The translations under genes and the position numbers were made by a program. DNA of 23,503 bases, taken from Phaeoceros laevis (Eukaryota; Anthocerotophyta; Anthocerotopsida; Notothyladales). The notes beneath the pieces are model-generated. The model worked only from the letters and a program-made list of their open reading frames with translations, was not told the origin of the DNA and made no database searches. The stretch spans positions 1-23,503 of the forward strand of contig JBNGIQ010002228.1 in assembly GCA_049999765.1 (NCBI GenBank), written 5' to 3'. This document shows positions 8,288-20,248 of the stretch, in pieces; positions within the stretch are counted from its first letter, which is position 1, and the number at the start of each line of letters is the position of its first letter.

Positions 8288-11200
8288 ATGAACGATTCTC
8301 AGAGCCCCAGGGATGCAGCCACCATGGATTTCTCTCGTGCTGCCGACGGCTCATCCGGATCGTGCTTGCCCCACGACAAATTGGAGAAGGCTCGAGACCA
8401 ACAGCTAATCGTCAGAGAAGAGACTGCAGATTCGTATGGTCCCTCGGAGCTGCTACTTTCAAGGTCAACTGTTATAGCGTATGGGACGGGGCATATGCTG
8501 AACGACCTGACTGCTGCTTGCTGGTTCACTTATCTCCTCATCTTCCTAACCGACGTTGGCCTTTCACCAAAGTAATGTGCACTCCCCAATTGTTTGATGT
8601 TTTATGAGGTACCTTTTTTGTCACAGGGTCCTGATCATGTAAGCATACTTGTAGCACAGGCAAGCTGGAGTAGTCATGCTTGTTGGACAGGTGGCTGACG
8701 GTATCGGTACAGTATGCATCGGACAACTTGTGAGTGCAAAATTGTCAAGTAATGGAGATATATTTGGGCTTCTCAAATATGTATGTCCTGGCCAGGAAGA
8801 ACACTTCACGTGGACTGACATATGCCATTGGTCCTGGCGATCCATTTCCGTGCCTACAGATAGACAAGTTTGGGAAATTCAAGCTCTGGCATGGCGCGGG
8901 CTCCCTTCTTGTGGCAGCCTCTTTCTCTTCAGTCTTTGGAGGCTGCTGGACATGCACTCTTCTGGGTGCCAGATCTACCGAAGCCTTGATATATGGTTAT
9001 AGCACATTTGCAGCTGTATTCAATTTGGGATGGGCTGCAACTCAAGTCTCTCACATGTATGCTACAAATTTCCACCTTCTAGTCTTCTAGTGGCGTACTT
9101 GCACCGATTTAGCTTTCTAGTTATGAGAGTGAATGCCCGATTCTATGCAGGTCTTTGGTCAATTGCGTAACCGCAAATGGGACGAGCAGGGTTGCTCTTA
9201 ACAGCTGTCGGAATGCATTCACTATGGTCAGAACAGCAGTTTGTGTTTTGCTTTAGTGCAGCCCCTTCTCGTTGTGTTCAACATCTGACGTTAACAAGAG
9301 CCTAAATTGTTGGTAGTTGCTTCAGACTTTCACATGCTAACTGATGTATGTGCAGCTTGCAAACCTCTTCCTGTATGGCATCGCTCTTGCTGTATTTGAG
9401 GCTATCCCATCTTCCACCGTGACAGGTGTCCACCGACAGGTAGCTTCAGCTGTTCTGGCTAGACATTTACCTGCCGACCTTCCGTCCTGTCCACAGCTCT
9501 TAGAATAGCACCTGAATGTTCTGGTTTGTTTGTTTCCAGTATCAGTGGATTGTAGGGCTAGCAATTCTTACAGGTTGCTTATTCATTCTAGTTTTTCAAC
9601 TTGGAGTTGGGGAACCCAGGTACAACTCACCTTGGTCATTTCCGTATGGCAGAGCTCGGAGCTGAGAGGAATACGGCCTTCCATTGTGCTATGCTTAGCA
9701 GCTGTCCTGGCATGTTCACAGATTGGTGCATCATGAAGGGCTGTCAATCTCCAACTCAAAAATCTCGGCTGTATCTTGGTTCGGCAAACTCCTCTACTAC
9801 CAAGTGGCTCTGGTGTATCTGTTAACTCGACTGACAACAAATGTCTCGCAGGTAAAAATCAAGAGGGATAGGAGATTTCAGCACGAGCCTGTCAGCTGGT
9901 TCCATAGACTTCCTTCATTGTGTACCTCCTTCAAACGTGGCTTTCTGGGAACTGGCTCATCGAAACAGTTGATTCTGGTTGCAGGCCCTTCTGCCTTTCT
10001 ATACCGTTGATGATTTGATGTTGGCGCAGTCAGCAAAAGCTGTGGTAAAACAGCATCTATGTTCCTTACTTTTATGGATAAACTTAGTATCTCTTTTTCC
10101 TTTGAAGGAGCATTAAGTTGGGCGGATGGTATTGTAGGTTGGTTGGTATAGAGCTTATCTTGCAAGTGATTGCAAACAATAGTCATATGGTTAAGAGCCT
10201 GACAATATGCTCCGCAGGTTCCAGCAATCATCTATGTATGTAGCCTTGTATGTTCCATTTTGATGCAGGTAATGCTCCATGGTAGACAATTAATCTCCAT
10301 GGTAAACAATGCCATTTTGATGAGCCTTGGTGGTAAATGTCCCAGATCAAAAGATGTGCTTGTCAGTAACAGTTTGATTTGTTGGTCTGTGCTGCAGGAA
10401 CTCAACTGGAGCAGTGTGAAGCTGAAAGCATTCTTCACCTGTGGCGCTGCATTATGGATTTTCTCTGGAGCTACGCTCTTATTTATTCCACCTGGCTACA
10501 ATTTCATCGTCTATCTTGTCTCCATTGTAATTGGTGCTGCAAATGCCTCGATGCTGGTATATTGAGTTTTTCTGCGATGTGTGCCTCTGCATGCTCAAAA
10601 AGATTGTCTTAGTTTATCTCACAAAACATTGCTGTCAACTCAGGTCACAGCAACAAGCATGCAAGGGGTTCTTGTAGGTAGAAATCTGAGCGGCTGTGCT
10701 TTTGTATATGGATCTCTGAGCTTTTTGGAGAAACTGGCCTGTGGCCTAGCCCTATACACTATTGAGGGCTTTCATGGTTAGCCCTCAACTGTTCAGATCA
10801 TTGAGAAGCACTCACACATGAAGCTGGTGCTTACTGATTGTGCTGTTTTACCTGTTGATAGGTGATTCAAGACGATGCACGGGATCCAAGGAGTCTTTTA
10901 TCTGCTCTAAATCAGTTGTGCGGCTGGTTTTGGCGACTCTTCCAGGCTCTTGTGCATGTGCGGCTGCCTTAGTTGCTGTATGGATGCATCTTGACGAAGA
11001 CAATGCTGAAGAATTGTTGCATGAACCCCTGCTTGCTCCTGGCTCCAGCCATTCTGCCGCTAACAGCGATGCGGACTCCGTGGACATCATCACCATGCCC
11101 CTCAATGACGGGCCAGATGTTTCTGGTCAGGCGGTATCCTTGTTCAAGACCTATGGGGTGAGGGGCCGCGCACACGTTCTTGATACAACTGCAGGAGGGC

Positions 11201-11475
11201 ACAAAGATTTGCCGGCCGTTGCAGATGACACCATAAAGTGCAGTGCAGAGAGCAGCACCACTCTTGCTTCGGTGGCTCTTTGGAGAGGGTTGAGCAAGAC
11301 TATGGTGGGTCACTGGGGTTTGTTTTGATCTCTCACTACTCCGTGGTTCACGTCGTTGTTTGAAATTCTTCTCGTGCTATATCCACGCTGCACGCTGATT
11401 TTTCACCTCTAATTGCAGGCGGCGTTTGTTAGGGCTCCTTATGATTCTATCCTTCATCACGAGCATAAACCTTAG
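8288..11475 (+). CDS. MFSD12-like major facilitator superfamily transporter, about 607 aa, 13 exons
   Basis: Exons: 8288-8571, 8660-8729, 8860-9056, 9151-9226, 9356-9439, 9540-9619, 9722-9851, 9985-10044, 10218-10268, 10398-10556, 10644-10776, 10862-11304 and 11419-11475. Each join keeps frame and family similarity. Motifs: YGTGHMLNDLTAACWFTYLL opens the first membrane segment (about residue 66), GQVADGIGT at 104-112, then GQLIDKFGKFKLWHG at 116-130, the MFS loop 2-3 motif in its MFSD12 form. Further family blocks are WAATQVSHMSLVNC, NSCRNAFTM, YYQVALVYLLTRL and SGCAFVYGSLSFLEKL. About 12 membrane segments are expected. A hydrophilic, acidic tail of about 110 residues follows. Animal MFSD12 acts in lysosomes and melanosomes in cysteine import; the plant substrate and membrane are unknown. 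Without the last intron the protein would end at a TGA at 11326-11328 (596 aa). The exon 5 end was chosen by frame and consensus. Confidence 0.88.
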
Positions 11476-11563
11476 CAGCGAGAAGGATAGCAATAATATT
11501 GTTCAAGAGCAAAATCTCTTCCATCACTTCCCTTATTAGTCGGTAAGTTATAGCAGTCGTCAT

Positions 11564-11608
11564 AATATGGAGTCGGCACGCAATATGGAGTCAGAACAAT
11601 ATGGAGTC
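11564..11608 (+). repeat. Three copies of AATATGGAGTC
   Basis: Copies at 11564-11574, 11582-11592 and 11598-11608, spaced 18 and 16 bases apart. The function is unknown; it may be a small relic tandem array. Confidence 0.6.
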
Positions 11609-12252
11609 CGTTACAACTTACATGAAGTTGAGAATTTGCTTGTTTCGATAGAATTGACACATCATGGTCTCAATTATGCGTCAGTTACACCTCGAGCTTT
11701 GTTTTTGTCACCCAGAGAAACGATGTTGAGCAGGAGAAAGGTTTATTTGCCGCGTTCGGTAAAGACCACACTGGGGGAATATACCAACACACGCGGAGAT
11801 AAAACAACAGCTCACCTAAAATGCCAACTAAAGCCGAACACGCGTTCCCGTAAGTCGGGAACATTTTCTATATTTTGGGAAAAGTTCCCTGTTAGGGCTT
11901 AGGGTTGATGGGAACCAAAACTTACCTGTTACCGTCGTTCTACTCCTGTCCTTGCTTCGCGGCCAGGCACGCAGCCATGACCAGCCAGCCTTTGCTGCTC
12001 GATAGGCTTCTTGAGGCGCAGCCATGAGCAGCTGCTGCTGGCAGGCCAAGTCTGACGTCCCGGCCGGCCTGTCCAGGCGCAGCCATAGCCCAGCTATCAC
12101 CCCTGTTTGGCCGCGTGGCCATCGCTGCGTCCAGGCTGCCAAGAGGCGCACTTGGCAGCCTTGACCGCGCAGGCAATTTGGGCTGCGCCGTGCCTCTCGC
12201 TCGCCCGATTGATGCATTCGTTAAGTTAAATTATACTAAAATTAAATAATTT

Positions 12253-12260
12253 AAACCCTA
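12253..12260 (+). promoter_or_regulatory. Telo-box AAACCCTA upstream of the deacetylase gene
   Basis: An exact AAACCCTA lies about 280 bases upstream of the start codon at 12542, in an AT-rich stretch. Telo-boxes are common promoter elements of broadly expressed plant genes, so this fits a housekeeping enzyme. A single octamer can also occur by chance. Confidence 0.35.
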
Positions 12261-12541
12261 CAGGATCGCCATCCGAGACGTCACGTGTGTTTCTTACGCG
12301 TTTCTTTTCTTTGTCCTACTTTCAATTTCCCAGAAACCTAAACTAAAGTTGCCAAATGCGAACAGGATAAATGGTGGCTATTTGTTATTAGGAAGTAATA
12401 TGGTGATGTAATGTAGTATGTACTGTAGTATGATGTAGCCATGCTACAAGCTGAAAATTTGGGTGCCTTGGTTGGGCGTTGCGTGGCGCGTTTATTTTAG
12501 CGGAAGGAACAGCGTGCGCTTTCGCTGTGGATTCTGGAAGC

Positions 12542-14911
12542 ATGGCCTTGAAGGATCTGAAGCTGGTGCCAGAAATTTTTGTGCCACTGCTTGCCAAGCT
12601 CGTTGGCGAAGCCAAATACTTGCAGAACAATCCACCAGAGCACGTGCCTAAGGAGGACCGTGCAGCGCGGCATGTGCTGGATATTCTGTCTCCTCTGAGT
12701 GTAGAGGAGGGCGGCCCGCTGATTGTAAAACATGTTAGCTATGTTGAGGGCCGAGGAAACATCATTGTCGAGTATCCTGGCACTGAGGAAGGCAGAATTG
12801 TCTCCTTTGTGGGCTGTCACATGGATGTTGTGACTGCCAATCCCGAGGATTGGGTGAGTGAGAACTTCTTTTCCCTAGCTCTAAGAGTGTGCCTGGGCCG
12901 CTTTCAACTCTAGATATCACAATGTGAACTGTAGCAAGCTTGCCGACGGAGATCAGATGGATTTTCACCTTGTTGTTGTGGTGGGCAGCAAGTTGGACGG
13001 TATTGGCTTGCGCCACTGTAGGAAGATGACTTCTCAGCTTCTTGATTGCAGGAGTTCGATCCATTCTCGCTGAAAATTGATGGTGACAAGCTCTGTGGCC
13101 GCGGGACGACAGATTGCTTGGGTCATGTAGCTTTGGTGACAGAGCTGATGCGACAGCTGGGTGAGGCCAAACCGAACTTGAAGACAACTGTTGTGGCTGT
13201 CTTTATCGCCAATGAGGAAAACTCGTCCATCACAGGTGTTGGTGTGGATGCCCTCGTCAAAGACGGGCTTCTTGACAAGCTTAAAGCTGGTCCAGTGTGA
13301 GTTGGCCGCCGAACCATGGTTTTTCGGACCTTCCAAGTTCCTTCCAGGGAAGGAGGCAATCACCTGATCGTTTCCGCAGAATGTGGATTGACACAGCGGA
13401 CAAACAACCCTGCATAGGGACAGGATCAATGATTGCTTGGAAGCTGCGGGCTACAGGAAAGCTTTTCCACAGCGGTCTGCCACATAAGGTCAGCGAGATG
13501 GATTCATTGCCGTTGTTCTTTGCCGATGGTAGCTTTTCGTTTCTGTAGTGGTTCGTGTAACTATTTACTGACTGCAGGCTATCAATCCTTTGGAGCTGGC
13601 AATGGAGGCTTTCAAGGAGATTCAGACGCGGTTCTATGCTGACTTCCCTCCTCACTCTGAAGAGGCTCGATATGGTTTTGCTACGTCTTCGACAATGAAA
13701 CCAACACAGTGGAGCTGTACTTACCTTCAACTTGCTTAGCCGGCTGAACTGTTTGTTTGATCCTATTTCTTAACTGCTCAGTGTTGAAGTGCCTAGCTGT
13801 CTTTCTCCAAAGCCTTCAGTGTTTTGAGTGTTACATTGACGTGCAGATCCAGGAGGAAGTGTGAATCAGATCCCTGCAGAGTGTACAATATCTGGAGATT
13901 GCAGGTATCCACCACTAATTCAATATTTATGACGGAGTATTCATCAATCTCATGCCATTACGCTGATGGTGTCCGATCATTGTTGGTTGTTGCTTGCATC
14001 CTGTTTCTGACTTCGCTCCTTGTAATATTGTTTTTTACCAGGGTAACGCCGTTCTATAAGTAAGCGATCCGCCATCTCTTTGGCTTAACTCCATTTTCTG
14101 GACGTAGAGTTTATCAAGAAGAGAGGATGCCAAATTGGGTTGGGAAATTTGCATGCCAGCCACAAGAGAGACTGCAGCTGGAGTTGATGCAATGAGGCTC
14201 ATTCATAGTCACATGCTTGCAGTATTGCAGACGTTGCAAAGAAGATCGAAGGCTATGTGGCTGATATCAATTCGAACTTGGACAAATTGGCCACTCGTGG
14301 TCCAGCGTCAAAGTATGAACTTCCAGATGAGGGGTTGAAAGGCAGGTACGTGCATTATGAAACAGCCCTTTGTATCTGACTCTGGCATCTGCTATTTGTG
14401 TACGAACCTAATAGAGTGGTCAGACTTCAGAGTTTCTGATAGAGTGGTGCGCAGGATCACATGGGAGTGCGATGAAGAAATGATGAAAGGAGTGGCTTGT
14501 AAGCTGGACTCTAAGGGATTTCATGCTTTGTGTAAAGCCACTGAGGAAGTTGTTGGAGTTGTGAAGCCATACTCAATAACAGGTTCCTTGCCATTGATAA
14601 AGGACCTGCAGGTATGCTCGCATTTCTTGGTGAAACTGTCACTAGAATTTAGAGCACGGTTCAGTCTGTAAACTTTTCCTCTGCCCTTTTACAGGATGAA
14701 GGGTTTGATGTGCAAACGGCTGGTTACGGTAAGTACTGTCCTCCTTCACTGCGATACCTGTCTCACAGAAAAAGGACGCTCGTTCTGATAAGGTGTCTGT
14801 GGATCAGGTGTGATGGCCACATATCATGCACGAAATGAGTACTGTTTTCTCTCAGATTTCAAGCAGGGGTTCTCTGTTCTTGCGAGAATTATAGAAATTT
14901 TGGATGAATAG
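12542..14911 (+). CDS. NAOD: Acetylornithine deacetylase (M20 family amidohydrolase), 432 aa, ten exons
   Basis: Exons: 12542-12853, 13052-13296, 13380-13488, 13578-13716, 13847-13904, 14042-14059, 14223-14345, 14455-14611, 14695-14728 and 14808-14911. All introns are GT-AG and the joined frame is open from MALKDL to IEILDE. Length is close to the roughly 440 residues of the Arabidopsis enzyme (At4g17830). M20 features: zinc ligand region CHMDVV (His93, Asp95), GRGTTDCLGH with Asp125, FIANEENSS with Glu159 as general base and Glu160, IDTAD (Asp190), GKLFHSG with His216, and a C-terminal His405 in MATYHARNEYC. It removes acetate from N-acetylornithine to give ornithine, or has a related amidohydrolase role in arginine and polyamine supply. 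No clear transit peptide is seen. In-frame sequence upstream of 12542 has no ATG, so this start is preferred. Confidence 0.94.
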
Positions 14912-15369
14912 GTTACCATATGCCTTTCAGAGCCGACACCTGCACTTGCAAAGGGTACAATCGGGCACCTGCAGCAAAGTCGGAATTGGACAACGAACGG
15001 CTCACATCTGTTAGACTAGTCGGAAGGGTGAAGTGTATGTAGCAATCGGAGTAGTTGTATTAGATGGACAAGCATCACCTCACTAGATGAGCGTCGTCTC
15101 AGTTATCTATCTGATTAGCGCATGCCCATCGCCCATTTCCATGAAGAACTATCTTTGCCCATGGGGCGTTGAGTTTAGAAGAAAGCTTTGATCATGTGGA
15201 ATGTTTCTAATTGAACCGGTCACTCTACCCTCACAGTCGCACTTCATATTGCCGGTGAAGGAAATTGTTCCCCCATAATTGGGCGTGGGATTCCTATTTT
15301 GATGGCAATGAGGGACTTCTTCTCACGGCTCCAAAATCCATACTGGGCTGAACTACAGCAGTCTGTGTG

Positions 15370-15405
15370 GTGAGCTACAATGAGCAGGTGAGCTACAATG
15401 AGCAG
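15370..15405 (+). repeat. 18-bp perfect tandem duplication
   Basis: The unit GTGAGCTACAATGAGCAG occurs at 15370-15387 and again at 15388-15405 without change. Confidence 0.85.
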
Positions 15406-15606
15406 GGGCTCGAAGTACCATCTACAGTTGAGCTACTTACTCCAAGATACTCTACATCAAGAACACAGCCAGAGTCTGCCACACATGTTGCTGAAACCAG
15501 TTGTCTCTGGCAAAAGCCCCAAACCCCTTCGGTTGTTGGCCCCTTAACCCGCTGTTGGGCCCCTTGGGCCGCCCCCAGCGGCCCCAGGACACGGCAAGAC
15601 CAAATG

Positions 15607-15848
15607 CAAGCTGGCCAGCTGTGTACTGCCATCCACCCCTCATTGAGAATGCCTACTCAGAGCGAACGGGTGGAAGATGACCTGAAGTCTCCAGCGCAAG
15701 CAAGACTTCAATTCTTTCCCGATGAAATATTCTTTGAAACCCTGGAGCTTGTAATTAGAACCTTACCCGCCCAAGCTGGCCAGCTGTGTGCTGTCATCCA
15801 CCCCTACTTGAGAATGCCTACTCAGAGCGAGCGGGTGGAAGATGACCT
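15607..15848 (+). repeat. 77-bp direct repeat pair, 165 bp apart
   Basis: Copies at 15607-15683 and 15772-15848, both beginning CAAGCTGGCCAGCTGTGT and ending GTGGAAGATGACCT, differ at about five positions. The 88 bases between them are not repeated. The pair lies just downstream of the DUF3527 stop codon, so it probably sits in that gene's 3' UTR. It could be a relic of a mobile element or a local duplication; no terminal repeats or coding domain point to a known element. Confidence 0.85.
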
Positions 15849-15910
15849 TAGTTGCCTCACATATATATATACAAGGCCAGGCCAGGGCATACCACCAAAG
15901 CCTGCTTCCT

Positions 15911-18900
15911 TCAAGAACGGGAACACGGTGATAGAGGCGGATCTAACGGGCAGCTCAAGAAATGGCCTCCATGGCTGTCACTTGACCTTAAATTAGTGTC
16001 ACCTCCGTTATTGACTGGTCGAAGAGGACACCGAGGGGGCTTCCGCTTTGGATCAGCCCTCTTTGCCACCGGTAAAAATGGTTCCCGACAGCGCAGCACT
16101 CCAACTGCGGTTGCGAACGCCTGCACGGAGTCCATCGGGTCTTGAAAACTTATAGAGAACAACCCATCATGGCCCTGCTGCGAGATGTCAATTGCCAGCT
16201 GGTCCTTCTTTCCCTGCAAGACGGCCAAACCTTGGTTCAGTAAGCGAATTCCCTAATCACATGCATTGGCAGCGAATTTACACAACGGACAGATTTTCCA
16301 AGAGCAAAGGAGCAGGGAAAGCACCAGAGTGTAAATCTTGCACGAGTGCTCCGGATGTTGCCGTTGATCAATGGAAGGCGACTTGGTTTCGAGAACTGTC
16401 AACCCGCATCCTTCATCCCAGTTGCCGCAGTCACATCTTCCTCCAGACCTCCATCGCTGAATAAGCGGTTGTGGCCCAGTAACTCCCGTTGAACAGAATG
16501 CGTGAGTACCAGCTGGAAGAACCACGTTCACCGTCAATTGTCCAGGACTGACCTTCCCATGCTCAATGATATTATCTTCCATTTTCTGCAAATCACAGAG
16601 CTTGCGTCTCTGTCCCTTTTCCGATCCAGAACTCGAATGACTCTGGCACTTCAAGAGATCCGCTTCCGGGGCGTCAGACCCGCAGGCGTAGCATTGTCCA
16701 CAGTCGCTGCAAACATCACTTTCCCTGGATGGACCTCCGCAGCATAGCTCCTCATCAGAGGTCATATCGCTGCTCCTGAGCGGTCTTATGGAACGTCTTC
16801 TTAGGAAATTCAGACCCCAGCCGGATTTTTCACCTGGTGCTAAATTCGCTCCTTGCAAGAACGCCAGATCCTTGTCTATGGGTGTCCTTACTACCACAGC
16901 AGCAAGCTCTGTGTGGGACTGGCAAGAGGTGGAAGGCCTCATTTCGGAATCGTCTGTGCCATCTGAGTCGCTCCACAAATCCTGAAAAGATTTCCGAGGC
17001 CGATTCTCAAACCTGGCCAGGAGCGGGCTGGCCCTCCAAACTTGCTTCTCCGGTTGTCGCTTATACATCTCAAGCGCATTGTTTTCTTTCACCTTGTTCA
17101 GCTGATCCGGAGAGAACCAGTTCCTTCCAAGGATACCTTGAGAAGAAGTATCAGCTCTGCGCACAGGTGTAGAATCAAAACTCGCAGAACCAGCTGGACT
17201 GAAATAGGTCGAGCTAGCAGGCGAACCCGTGCAATGCAGCCATGGAGAACGTCCAGGTGTTGAATCCCAAACAGAGGCAGACACTTGAGAACTTCGCAGT
17301 ATGGAAGGCACGCTTAAAGCCTCTTGCTCAAGAACGTCCACAAATACGCACTCTGACTCCACATAATACTTTACCTCACCACTGCAGCCAAGCTCATCGC
17401 AGAGGGTGCTGGATACCCTCAACTTGCCGACATATTGACACACAGGTTTGTCCTTCTTTCCCCAGCTCCTCCATCCACTTTTACCCCTGCCCTTGCCCTT
17501 CCAACGATAGATGGTAAAAATTACATCATTGTGCACATCTGCAGGATCAGCCTTCCCTATCTTGGCCACAAACATTTCTTCAGTGTCATCCATTACAAGC
17601 GAGTAACTTGGGGCACCATCTCTGTACACACACTGCATCTGACCTCCAACGCAACCACCCTTCTCTTGAATTGACGCTGTTGCAGATGACCTGGACACAA
17701 AGCTGTGCACTCTTTGAGATAAGGAGTGCGCTAATTTTCCAGAAACCTTGGGAAGCTTCGTCGCAGGAACGCCTGGAGTCTTCAGAACTGGAAGCAAGGG
17801 TTTCAAAATTTCACCGTAGGAATTGTACTTCAAGCCTGATATGGACATCCTTGGTCGGGGCACTCCAGGACTAGCTGCCCTGTACAGTGTAGCTAGAGCT
17901 CCTCTGTTCTCCTTACGGCGTAGAGAAATCTTCATCTTCGAGCTTCTGCGAGACTCACTGACGTCGCTCTCCAAATCTGTGCACGATTCCGGGGAGGCCC
18001 TGGGAGTAGCCTCCGATGCACCCCCATTCATGGAAGCCCAAGATGCCAGAATTGATGCTCTAGACTCCTTAACAGGATCGAGCCAGCTCCTCACAGGACT
18101 CATTGACGCTCTGGCACATTGTTGTGGAATTTCAGTCTTCGGACCCCTGAGACCTGGATGAAAGGTATCATGGATTGCATGAGACAACTTGGAATCCTTG
18201 AAAGAGCTGTACAAATTTCTCCTGGCAGGACTGGACGTTCGGACAGCGGGGCTAGAACTGAAGCGACCCAGAGGGCTTCCAGACATTTTCAAAGCTGCTC
18301 CTGAGCTTGCTCTGGCCATGGGGCTGGGGTGTGTCCTATTTATGGGACTAGGAGAAGTCCTGCTGCCACACAGAGGGCTCGGAAACCTCTTTGCACCAGG
18401 ACTGGCCGACGTCCTCCTGTTTCTGAACCCATTCTCCTTCTGCTCTGGATATTTGCAAGATTGATCAGGGGCTCCGCTAAGCAATGGTCTGTCATCAGGC
18501 CAATCGGAGAAGGATGCTGTCCCCTTTACTGGTCCTTGTTTGCTGATGGTTGTCAACTGAGATCTTTGAGGCTGAGAGGTCTTTCTGCCGGCGAGCCCTC
18601 CCTGCGTTGCAGCTTGTGGACTACTTGGAGGTCTAGCCGAGACGATACCTTTCACAGGGAGAGTCTTCCGAGCAGCTCGACTAGGCTTTGAAGAGGTATC
18701 AGCATTGGTAGGGAACACCGTAGAAGAAGTTTTCCCCAGTCCGAGCGATTCCTTCAGCAAGCTTGTATCTGAAAAGCTGGCGCATCTGCAGTTGCCACCA
18801 CCACGTCTATCATGATCAGCGCCTGACGGATCCGAGTCGTAGCTGCACAGGTCCCAGTCGTTGTTGTTGGCGTTCAAGAATTCACTCGCTTCCTTATCAG

Positions 18901-20248
18901 AGCCCAGAGATGCCGCCCGGGTGATACGTTGCTCTGGGGAGCAGAACACGCTTTCTGGCGACCTGGTGGTAGCAGAGAAGAACACTGTATGGGGAGTCGC
19001 AAAACCAGATGCCGATACATCATCCTCCAAGGCATTCTCCTCCAGGTTCCTGTAGCTCGGCAGGGGCTGCAACTTGTAGTTAGTCATCCCATGTTGCTTC
19101 TCCCCAGCATTTTCAGTCCCTTGAGACCTGATCCCAGCGCACTCAAATGTCATTGTATCACCTTCACTACCTGGTGCTGGCGGTTCTTGGGTCTCAACCA
19201 TTTGCCCCTCTCGGAAGTCAAACTCCAGAAAGCTGCCATCATCGAGGTCACTGTCCGCCTGCGGAAGAGCGCGCACCTTCAACTCTACCTCCTCAGCCGG
19301 GTGACCTGACGAAGCGATTCTTTGCAGGGCTTCAGGATAACATTGTGAGATGCTTGAAGGTGGCAAAGATATGGCCGACATTGGAAGCTTGGAGCACTGT
19401 GACGGAATGACAATGGCAGGCGAGACATCTCCCTTGAGAAAGTAGCTACTTGCTTCACTTCTGGAGGAGAAGGAAGATGTGGAGTCCAAGGTGGAGAACA
19501 AAGATGACGAACAGTCGCTGGCTGATGGTGAGTGGAGACCTCTCTTCCTGCTTGAATGCTTGTTGTCATCCTTGGAAACTTTCCTTCCCGCCTCCCCCCA
19601 CCTTTCCGACAGCAGAGCCCAGTCCTCTGCTTGAAAACGAAACGCCCTGTCCTGAAAAGTCTCCTCCATTTTCCTGCCCTTGGAGGCCTCAAAACTGTGT
19701 CTGAACCTGCCCGAGCGATCAAGCTCATCATCGTTCCTACCATTACTCTTGAAAACCCTTGATTCTTGGCCGCCGGACAAAGATTCGGCACCTCCCGAAA
19801 TTCTCCCATCAACCGGCACAGCAAGACGTGCAGTCACATTCTTTCCCTGTGCTGGTCTGCTGTCAACATCAGTGTTGATCCTGGCATCAAGATTGCTACC
19901 AGCAGCTTTTCCATTGCCACCAGTTCCCTGTGACAACTGCCGCTGCTCTGCACCAACCACAGAAGCCCCGGGCCTTGTGGTGTCCGCAGCCGGAACCGCT
20001 GAAACTGACACAACATTATTTTCGGCCTTCTCCATCACTCCACCGCCACCTTTGGCAGAGTGCGGTGCTTTAGGAGAAAGCTTGTTCATCACGCTTGGTT
20101 TCCCGGACTTCTTGGCAGGAGTCTTGTCAAGCGCTTCCGCGGACCGCCCGGGTTTAGGCGACACTTTCCCTACACTGGCCTTGGCAGAAGGCTGGGCCAC
20201 CGTCCCAGCCCTCCCAAGCTGGGTGTTGCTGAGCCGCCGCCCCATCAT
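15911..20248 (-). CDS. DUF3527-domain plant protein, about 1408 aa, two coding exons
   Basis: Coding exons: 16325-20248 and 15911-16213. The 111-base intron (donor CTG|GTGCTT, acceptor CTTGCAG) joins KIYTL to GKKDQLAIDI. Without splicing the frame would run into a non-homologous tail. Residues 1 to about 880 are low-complexity and Ser/Pro/Lys-rich, with many SP sites around 600-700 (SPGAKRFPSPLC, SPSPINRTHPSP). The DUF3527 region starts near 885 (EEMFVAKIGKADPADVHNDV) and includes YRWKGKGRGKSGWRSWGKKD, QPLIQRWRSGGRCDCGNWDEGC near 1265, and the terminal FQDPMDSVQAFATAVGVL. A cysteine cluster is encoded at 16682-16711. The family is plant-specific and has no established biochemical role that I know. 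The many SP sites suggest phosphorylation. MMGRR at 20248 is the first ATG of the frame. The 3' end converges on the deacetylase gene. Confidence 0.88.

Larger units (their letters stand above)
11476..12541. other. Intergenic region between the transporter and the deacetylase gene
   Basis: This holds three copies of AATATGGAGTC (from 11564), a telomere-like word TTAGGGCTTAGGGTT at 11892-11906, and a GC-rich stretch at about 11940-12190 with repeated GGCGCAGCCAT-type words. An AT-rich stretch then leads into the next gene. Open frames here are short and do not resemble any family I recognise. Confidence 0.5.
14912..15910. other. Convergent intergenic region, probable 3' UTRs of the deacetylase and DUF3527 genes
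   Basis: Two genes end toward each other here. It contains an 18-bp tandem duplication (15370-15405), a 77-bp direct repeat pair (15607-15848) and an alternating AT run (15861-15871). No gene was recognised. Confidence 0.55.

Noticed and set aside
9419-9427. Alternative donors for exon 5 of the transporter (ACC|GTGACA, ACAG|GTGTCC, GGT|GTCCAC)
   Set aside because: The ACAG|GTGTCC site breaks the frame. The CAG|GTAGCT donor ending the exon at 9439 keeps frame, is the best consensus and gives HRQYQW, which fits the family.
11567-11902. Plus-strand frame of about 111 codons downstream of the transporter gene
   Set aside because: It starts inside the AATATGGAGTC repeat, has no recognisable motif and no flanking gene signals.
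15604-15996. Plus-strand frame crossing the 77-bp repeats, first ATG at 15604
   Set aside because: It lies in the probable 3' UTR of the DUF3527 gene, overlaps its last coding bases and matches no family. It is reported only as part of the repeat finding.
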